DNA from: a virus
IMG/VR virus record: IMGVR_UViG_3300046167_000148
Span: 1-36,433 of that record
DNA: 36,433 nucleotides
Reading direction: 5' to 3' (one strand)
Every line of letters begins with the position of its first letter. Position 1 is the first letter of the stretch. This document shows, one piece after another, positions 32,725 to 36,433 of this stretch. Made by a program: the position numbers and the translations under genes. The notes under the pieces are model-generated. The model made no database searches. It was not told the origin of the DNA and worked only from the letters and a program-made list of their open reading frames with translations.

Positions 32725-32833
32725 AAGTTTTATTTATTTTATTTCTGAGGCCACGCTTGATTTGCTCTTGCTCAAAATTGTATAGCAAGTGGGAATACAT
32801 GATCTCATATTTAAATGTAGGCTCATCCCTCAT
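32666..32833 (-). CDS. small basic protein (possibly N-terminal part of the following gene)
   Basis: The protein has 55 residues from an ATG overlapping the previous stop (ATGA, 32830-32833). MRDEPTFKYEIMYSHLLYNF, then EQEQIKRGLRNKINKTFERPR. It is helical and charged. Shifting by +1 near its end runs into the helix-turn-helix-like frame at 32413. The upstream extension of this frame (to 33079) is a shadow of the neighbouring gene. Confidence 0.45.
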   Translation of the reverse strand: MRDEPTFKYEIMYSHLLYNFEQEQIKRGLRNKINKTFERPRQITVNKPSHKNFIT

Positions 32834-33027
32834 TGCTTGGGCGACTTGTTCTTTCGTCGCATAAGCGAAAGCTGGTGTTCGAGGTTGTTCAATATTGCAA
32901 GTTGCTCCTGCATCATCCAGATGTAGAAGCTCCTCGTCCGAACTTCCTTGCCCTTCAGATCTTCCTGCACATTTTCGTTGAGCTTGATTGCCCTCGTCAC
33001 GGCTTGGTAACAATCTTTGGTTTTCAT
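32830..33027 (-). CDS. small helical protein
   Basis: The protein has 65 residues. MKTKDCYQAVTRAIKLNENV, followed by QEDLKGKEVRTRSFYIWMMQEQLAILNNLEHQLSLMRR. A strong SD (GAGGAGAA with 6-nt spacing) fixes the start at 33027, in preference to the longer overlapping frame. No family recognised. Confidence 0.6.
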   Translation of the reverse strand: MKTKDCYQAVTRAIKLNENVQEDLKGKEVRTRSFYIWMMQEQLAILNNLEHQLSLMRRKNKSPKQ

Positions 33028-33038
33028 TTAAATTCTCC

Positions 33039-33263
33039 TCATTCATCATTTTCACGCCTAACAAATTTTCCTTGATCATCCAGCGCTGGGATTAGCCTGT
33101 TAGGTTTTTCTGGCATCTCTGGAAGTATTAAACCAGTGCCAGCACAATTTGTGCAATCAGCCTTTTCGTACAGATAAGTTTCATGAAAGATATTATAATC
33201 TTTTTCAAATAGCGTTTCGCCTGCGCCATCACATTCTGGGCATGGGTAATATTTACTTGCCAT
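33039..33263 (-). CDS. DnaJ-type zinc-ribbon protein
   Basis: The protein has 74 residues. Two CxxCxGxG-type pairs, CPECDGAG (about residue 8) and CTNCAGTG (about residue 37), are spaced as in the DnaJ cysteine-rich zinc domain and in many tiny phage zinc proteins. The rest is charged and ends EKPNRLIPALDDQGKFVRRENDE. The start at 33263 follows AAGGGA. The longer upstream extension lacks an SD and is a shadow. It probably binds zinc, and a partner is not evident. Confidence 0.65.
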   Translation of the reverse strand: MASKYYPCPECDGAGETLFEKDYNIFHETYLYEKADCTNCAGTGLILPEMPEKPNRLIPALDDQGKFVRRENDE

Positions 33264-33477
33264 TGGATAATCCCTTCGGTCTGAGTTTTGGTACAATAAA
33301 TGACGAGCTGATGTAGCTTGTCTCGATGCACTGAGCCATGCTATCCATTTTCTCGTATGGCTTGTAGACTGCTGGCAATGCGTCGCCACACTCACGCGCA
33401 CTGCGGTATAGCGTGGTGTCTTGTAGCTCCACGCCGCCAATGACATATGTGAGAACGAGTGTTGTGTAAAATGTCAT
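33253..33477 (-). CDS. small protein with hydrophobic N-terminus
   Basis: The protein has 74 residues. MTFYTTLVLTYVIGGVELQD, then LYRSARECGDALPAVYKPYEKMDSMAQCIETSYISSSFIVPKLRPKG. The N-terminal hydrophobic stretch may be an export signal. The two cysteines (RECGDALP and AQCIET) could pair. Proteins with the pattern ECGxALPxxY...SMAQCxET...P(R/K)xRP are familiar from phages of marine alphaproteobacteria, without known function. It overlaps genes on both sides (4 and 11 nt). Confidence 0.6.
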   Translation of the reverse strand: MTFYTTLVLTYVIGGVELQDTTLYRSARECGDALPAVYKPYEKMDSMAQCIETSYISSSFIVPKLRPKGLSNGK

Positions 33478-34295
33478 ACTATTTCCCTTTTCTTAACAAA
33501 TAAGTAATCGTTCTTTTTGTTATGCAAATTAAAAGATTTTAATGTTTCATATTTAATATCTTTTAAATCTGTATTTAACTGTAAACCAAATTCACTTAAA
33601 TATAATTTAAAATCGGTTAATGATTTTTTACCAAAGTTTGGAAAACTTAAAAAAAATTTATCGGATCTCAATATTACATCATAAAAATATATAGGGTTAC
33701 GAATGCTTTTATTTTTTTCTGGTTTGCTATATGAAAACAAACTATTACCAACCATATGATTTAAGCATCCCCAAACGCGATTTGGGAAAAAACCTTGCTC
33801 AATCGTGCTAAATAATAATTTATATAAATATGGATCTGAGCTTTCAAGATTATGAAATAAAAATATTTTAAGGCTTAATTCATCTAAACTATTAATTGCA
33901 GATATAGTTTCAATGCGATCTGTGTAAACTTTATTTTCAATTACTAATTCGCCCTTATCAACTGTTGGCTCAAACGATGGAACAAATGGTGTTTTTGTTG
34001 GGGAAATTGTCTCTATAACTTCACCTAATTTTTCCCTGACACTGGCAACATAAACTGGATCAAACCTATCAATAGTAATGTAAGTGCAAATGTACTTACA
34101 CCCACCATCTAATTTATCTTTATAATTTGGTATAATTTTTGCATACACCTCATCTGCTGGTTCTATCCAATCCAGATGCTTAAAATCTGCTAAAAGTTTT
34201 TTAGGCAAAAACACTTGGTCATGCTCATCTTTGGTAAAAGCAAAACCAAAGCCATGCTCATGTATTGATTTAATAATTAATGTTTGCATAGTCAT
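33474..34295 (-). CDS. OB-fold plus RNA polymerase alpha-CTD-like protein
   Basis: The protein has 273 residues. Residues 5-75 look like an S1/cold-shock OB fold (IKSIHEHGFGFAFTKDEHDQVFLPKKLL). Residues 201-241 align without gaps to the C-terminal domain of bacterial RNA polymerase alpha. DVILRSDKFFLSFPNFGKKSLTDFK corresponds to E. coli [25 protein letters not shown], keeping the G-K-K-S-L hairpin that contacts UP-element DNA (Gly296, Lys298, Ser299), with Asp for Glu302. The Arg265 position is Lys or unclear. The middle is helical. AT-rich DNA. ATGA overlaps join it to both neighbours. It likely acts on host RNA polymerase or promoter DNA; that is inference. Confidence 0.65.
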   Translation of the reverse strand: MTMQTLIIKSIHEHGFGFAFTKDEHDQVFLPKKLLADFKHLDWIEPADEVYAKIIPNYKDKLDGGCKYICTYITIDRFDPVYVASVREKLGEVIETISPTKTPFVPSFEPTVDKGELVIENKVYTDRIETISAINSLDELSLKIFLFHNLESSDPYLYKLLFSTIEQGFFPNRVWGCLNHMVGNSLFSYSKPEKNKSIRNPIYFYDVILRSDKFFLSFPNFGKKSLTDFKLYLSEFGLQLNTDLKDIKYETLKSFNLHNKKNDYLFVKKREIV

Positions 34296-34558
34296 CTCCC
34301 TAGCTCCTTTGCAGTAACTGTTTTCATAAAGGTGTCTTGCTTACTGAAGATATGAATAGGCTTCTTTGTGTACTTGCAGAAATCTTCAGCTTGCTTGAGT
34401 GCATCAGCCTTATGTTTATAAAACCTCTCCCAATCCCAAGGCCAATAGTTATCGACACCTAGCTCATCGACTTCGCCTACTTTCCAAAGTCCCTTATTAT
34501 TCCAGACAACTAATGCGTTAGTCATCCAGTGATCTTCTCTTTTATCACCTGTCTGCAT
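34292..34558 (-). CDS. small protein of unknown function
   Basis: The protein has 88 residues and is Trp-rich (WMTNALVVWNNKGLWKVGEVDELGVDNYWPWDWERFY), followed by KHKADALKQAEDFCKYTKKPIHIF, an alpha/beta ending like the compact DUF2188-type fold (strand, helix with AxxxAxxF, strand). SD TAGGAGAA fixes the start. Coupled to the alpha-CTD-like gene (ATGA). No activity known. Confidence 0.5.
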   Translation of the reverse strand: MQTGDKREDHWMTNALVVWNNKGLWKVGEVDELGVDNYWPWDWERFYKHKADALKQAEDFCKYTKKPIHIFSKQDTFMKTVTAKELGR

Positions 34559-34559
34559 T

Positions 34560-34679
34560 TTATTCTCCTAAGTTAATGTTAATAAATTGATCCAGAAAAA
34601 CTATAATCTCTGGAAGGTGAATGCAGGCTAGGGCAAATAATGCCATAGCCACTCCATCTTTGATCATTGTGATGTTCAT
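34560..34679 (-). CDS. 39-residue membrane peptide
   Basis: The frame starts MNITMIKDGVAMALFALACI and continues HLPEIIVFLDQFININLGE. One hydrophobic helix of about 20 residues is clear. Its ATG overlaps the previous stop as ATGA (34676-34679), and its end contains the SD for the next gene. These are strong marks of a real coupled gene. Confidence 0.6.
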   Translation of the reverse strand: MNITMIKDGVAMALFALACIHLPEIIVFLDQFININLGE

Positions 34680-35197
34680 GCCGCCACCAACTTTTTAAAT
34701 TCTTTTACAACATTGGCTTTTTGACGTGTTCTAATCATTATGTAATCGGCTTTTTGCTTATCACTGTCAGGCATTTCATCAGCCTCTTTGAGAAGTTTTA
34801 TCGTTTCCATGTATAGATTATAAAGCTCTGATACTTGAACATCTATGTTCTCTGCTTCCATCTCCTCAATTTTAGCATCTACAAATTCATTTGCTTTCTT
34901 TGCCGCATAAAAAGCCATTTCGATAAGGACATTCAAGTCATTTCTATTAACGCGCTTGTTTCTAGTCATTTTCATTAATTTATCTGCGGCATAATTTGAA
35001 AGACTGCCATAAGCCATTATTGCTCCTGACTTACAAATCCCTGCATCTACAGCTTCATTTATTCTTTTATCAGCTAAATATTTTGCATTAACTGCACCAT
35101 TTTGATTAAAGCAATGGAAGTGAAGACGATCTTTTAATTTTAATCCATCGTCTGTTTTTATAGTTTTGCAAATTTCTTCAAATGTATATTTAGGCAT
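34676..35197 (-). CDS. helical protein of unknown function, first large early gene
   Basis: The protein has 173 residues. The start at 35197 (MPKYTFEEICKTIKTDDGLKLKD) is chosen over 35209 because a GGAG lies 6 nt before it and the leader aligns with those of the genes at 35966 and 36128. The protein is almost all helix (NVLIEMAFYAAKKANEFVDAKIEEMEAENIDVQVSELYNLYMETIKLLKEAD). No family recognised. It is transcribed from the promoter at 35231-35258. Confidence 0.6.
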   Translation of the reverse strand: MPKYTFEEICKTIKTDDGLKLKDRLHFHCFNQNGAVNAKYLADKRINEAVDAGICKSGAIMAYGSLSNYAADKLMKMTRNKRVNRNDLNVLIEMAFYAAKKANEFVDAKIEEMEAENIDVQVSELYNLYMETIKLLKEADEMPDSDKQKADYIMIRTRQKANVVKEFKKLVAA

Positions 35198-35230
35198 GTT
35201 AATCTCCATTTGTGTTTATGTTATTTAAGT

Positions 35231-35258
35231 AATTTAACAGATTATGAGATAGGGTCAA
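35231..35258 (-). promoter_or_regulatory. sigma70-like early promoter B
   Basis: Read on the minus strand: TTGACC (35258-35253), a 16-nt spacer and TAAATT (35236-35231), followed by the common leader TAACATAAACACAAA. The sequence upstream of the -35 is identical to that of the promoter at 36002-36029. The -10 is weaker than in the other two copies. Confidence 0.65.
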
Positions 35259-35285
35259 GCGGAAAATATATCTTTTATATATCAT
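35253..35285 (-). repeat. UP-like element, copy 1 of a 33-bp direct repeat
   Basis: These 33 bp are identical to 36024-36056. They contain the -35 and, upstream of it on the minus strand, AGATATATTTT, which matches the bacterial UP-element distal consensus AAAWWTWTTTT at 10 of 11 positions, ending 4 nt from the -35. An imperfect palindrome (TATATCTTTTATATA) is also present, so an operator role is possible. Confidence 0.7.
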
Positions 35286-35437
35286 AATGGTGTAAATGCG
35301 AGGAGAGTTTCAACGTCAGATATTGTAGTACGTTTAATATCCTTTGGATAACTCCGCCCTCTCTCGCTAACGACAATTACGTGCCGAGATACTTCTATCG
35401 AGCCTTTTGTTGTGACTGCTACATCACTTCTCATCAT
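35282..35437 (-). CDS. 51-residue protein
   Basis: The frame starts MMRSDVAVTTKGSIEVSRHV and continues IVVSERGRSYPKDIKRTTIS, then DVETLLAFTPL. It is protein-like with alternating strands and a helix. Its two start ATGs overlap the end of the preceding frame (TGA inside GAAGTGATG), which suggests coupling. Its stop lies in the UP-like repeat. Function unknown. Confidence 0.5.
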   Translation of the reverse strand: MMRSDVAVTTKGSIEVSRHVIVVSERGRSYPKDIKRTTISDVETLLAFTPL

Positions 35438-35642
35438 ATGGGATTTGCTGACCCATACTATCTGGTGCTACCCAGAACGTCCCTTTAGGCGCTTACCGCC
35501 TATACCTGTACCAACCCCCAATTTTGCCTAAATGCAGAAAGTAAGTACCCTTATCTTTAATAAAGAAAAATTTAAATCGTTTTTTTGGAGCATAGACAAA
35601 CGACATTTCGTGATTACCAAATGTAAAAAATTTGCTTTTCAT
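35438..35642 (-). CDS. small basic protein with in-frame TAA or paired frame errors
   Basis: The ATG (35642-35640) directly follows the previous gene's TAA. The frame gives 49 residues (MKSKFFTFGNHEMSFVYAPK, then KRFKFFFIKDKGTYFLHLGK, then IGGWYRYRR) to TAA at 35493. The same frame then continues APKGTFWVAPDSMGQQIPYDEK to TGA near 35424, overlapping the next start. An alternative local reading (GGKRLKG) across the TAA hints at one extra and one missing base. The true product is probably about 71 residues. The stop at 35493 could instead be read through. Confidence 0.45.
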
Positions 35643-35966
35643 TTACGCACCCCCCTTCTGCTCAGCTAGACCCAGCTTGAGCATTTTGATTGCCTCATCT
35701 TTTTCGCCCATAATCAATTTACCCAATGCCCAAGACACCCAGCTTTTTGATTTTTTGTTAAGCTGACCATAATCGCCTTTTGGCTCAGGCGCTGGCTCAG
35801 TGCTGGTTTGCTGGCTGATGCCACCAACCTTATTATCGTTAAGCCAGTTAAGTAAATCTAGCTTAGATGTTGGGACGTTAACCTCAACCCATTCTCTAGG
35901 TGAGTTGCGACGTGCCTCAGCTTGTGTGCCAAACCATTGTCCTGCATTATTTTTATAAAGTCTCAT
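35643..35966 (-). CDS. first gene of the minus operon, unknown function
   Basis: The protein has 107 residues. A beta-type N-terminal segment (MRLYKNNAGQWFGTQAEARRNSPREWVEVNVPTSKLDLLNWLND) resembles small phage proteins that open RLYxxxGxWxGTQxEAR. A Pro/Glu linker and a helical C-terminal part (KSKSWVSWALGKLIMGEKDEAIKMLKLGLAEQ) follow. SD GAGGAG. It has the same 32-bp leader as the divergent gene at 36128. As the first gene from promoter A, it is expected to be expressed very early. Confidence 0.6.
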   Translation of the reverse strand: MRLYKNNAGQWFGTQAEARRNSPREWVEVNVPTSKLDLLNWLNDNKVGGISQQTSTEPAPEPKGDYGQLNKKSKSWVSWALGKLIMGEKDEAIKMLKLGLAEQKGGA

Positions 35967-35995
35967 AACAAATCTCCTCGTTTGTGTTTATGTTA
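35964..35995 (-). repeat. 32-bp mirrored leader, left arm
   Basis: It contains the SD and start codon of the minus-strand gene, and is an exact inverted copy of 36099-36130, which serves the plus-strand gene. A shorter match (15 bp) lies at 35209-35223. The same mRNA 5' end is thus fused to three early genes. Confidence 0.85.
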
Positions 35996-36001
35996 CACCT
36001 C

Positions 36002-36029
36002 ATAATAGCAGATTATACGATGCGGTCAA
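36002..36029 (-). promoter_or_regulatory. sigma70-like early promoter A
   Basis: Minus strand: TTGACC (36029-36024), a 16-nt spacer, TATTAT (36007-36002), and then the mirrored leader. The UP-like AT element is directly upstream of the -35. The match is strong for a host vegetative sigma factor. Confidence 0.75.
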
Positions 36030-36056
36030 GCGGAAAATATATCTTTTATATATCAT
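36024..36056 (-). repeat. UP-like element, copy 2 of the 33-bp direct repeat
   Basis: Identical to 35253-35285. Here it lies between two divergent -35 boxes and could serve both promoters. Confidence 0.7.
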
Positions 36057-36063
36057 TATGTTG

Positions 36064-36091
36064 TTGACGCCATCTGAATACCTGTTATATT
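36064..36091 (+). promoter_or_regulatory. sigma70-like divergent promoter
   Basis: TTGACG (36064-36069), a 16-nt spacer and TATATT (36086-36091), followed by the leader beginning TAACATAAACAC at 36099. Spacing and design equal those of promoters A and B. Confidence 0.75.
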
Positions 36092-36098
36092 GAGTAAA

Positions 36099-36130
36099 TA
36101 ACATAAACACAAACGAGGAGATTTGTTATG
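36099..36130 (+). repeat. 32-bp mirrored leader, right arm
   Basis: An exact inverted copy of 35964-35995, with SD GAGGAG and the start codon of the gene at 36128. Confidence 0.85.
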
Positions 36131-36433
36131 GATACAATTAAATTAGGCTTTACAATCAAGGCTTCAAAAAAAGATCGTCAATACTTCAATAGTGAAATTG
36201 ATAACTTTTATATAATGGTTGATGAAAATGAGGGAAATCTTTCAAGTAAAGATTTGGAAATTAGATACTTGGAATTTTTAAAAGATGTCATGGAAGGCAA
36301 GGCTCTTACCAAAGAGTATGGCGTTGATGTTATAAAAGAATTTATTGCTGATTTAGATAATCGCTATGATATTGACATTAACCATCGTGACGAGCCTTAT
36401 GCTATCAGGGGCGCAGAGATGCTCAAGAAACTT
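36128..36433 (+). CDS. early protein of unknown function, cut by the window end
   Basis: 102 codons are visible: MDTIKLGFTIKASKKDRQYF, then NSEIDNFYIMVDENEGNLSSKDLEIRYLEFLKDVMEGKALTKEYGVDVIKEFIADLDNRYDI, ending GAEMLKKL. It is acidic and helical with no known domain. It has the best promoter and leader of the window. The window ends exactly on a codon. If base 1 follows, the next codon is TAA, giving a complete 102-residue protein upstream of the replication genes. Confidence 0.6.
   Translation, partial: MDTIKLGFTIKASKKDRQYFNSEIDNFYIMVDENEGNLSSKDLEIRYLEFLKDVMEGKALTKEYGVDVIKEFIADLDNRYDIDINHRDEPYAIRGAEMLKKL

Noticed and set aside
33264-33446. 61-residue N-terminal extension of the zinc-ribbon gene
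   Set aside because: It overlaps the 74-residue gene at 33253-33477 in another frame and lacks an SD; the start at 33263 is better placed.
1-36433. CRISPR array, tRNA genes, integrase or attachment site
   Set aside because: Looked for spaced direct repeats, tRNA arm patterns and recombinase motifs; none was convincing. The few direct repeats are promoters, iterons or coding duplications.

Overview
The window is a tailed-phage genome with all-phage gene content. It holds terminase, portal, scaffold, capsid, tail hub, fibres, a holin and endolysin set, and a DNA-replication module. I see no integrase, no tRNA and no bacterial housekeeping genes. The portal, tail-hub and short adaptor proteins resemble P22/SU10-type short-tailed phages, and the capsid protein resembles the SU10 (DUF5309) type. 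The alphaproteobacterial-type 3TM holin, the small-protein repertoire and the moderately AT-rich composition suggest an uncultured marine alphaproteobacterial host; this is inference. The last codon of the window (36431-36433) is followed in frame by TAA if the end is joined to base 1. The contig may therefore be a complete, circularly permuted genome of about 36.4 kb.

Layout. (1) 1-5.4 kb, plus strand, is the DNA replication and recombination module: a ribbon-helix-helix-like regulator, a RuvC-like resolvase, a PD-(D/E)XK exonuclease, an SSB with an acidic tail, a TOPRIM primase fused to a RepA-like ATPase, an AT-rich iteron/palindrome region (origin candidate), a DUF6378 protein and a structured RNA with anti-Shine-Dalgarno loops. 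(2) 5.4-7.7 kb holds a C-run-rich packaging-site candidate and TerS/TerL. (3) 7.7-22.2 kb holds internal virion proteins, adaptor, several fibres, a P22 gp10-like hub and ejection-type proteins. (4) 22.2-26.6 kb holds portal, scaffold and major capsid, ending in a strong G/C hairpin. (5) 26.6-30 kb holds small proteins and a run of Sec-exported proteins. (6) 30-32.3 kb is the lysis region (coiled-coil membrane protein, EF-hand membrane protein, 3TM holin, GH19 endolysin) plus a PD-(D/E)XK nuclease. (7) 32.4-36 kb, minus strand, is a compact early-type operon of small genes. It includes a protein with an RNA-polymerase alpha-CTD-like domain and is driven by strong sigma70-like promoters. (8) From 36.1 kb, a divergent plus-strand gene runs off the end.

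No phage RNA polymerase is visible, so transcription must use the host enzyme. The alpha-CTD-like protein, the repeated UP-like element beside the early promoters, and the anti-SD RNA together suggest a dedicated programme for steering host transcription and translation. That link is inference.

Four enzyme genes in the first 7.7 kb (resolvase, exonuclease, primase-helicase, terminase) are broken by about ten frame changes, every one a net +1. The remaining 29 kb reads mostly clean. I annotate these genes as single reading units and flag the pattern. The simplest explanation is insertion errors in the consensus.
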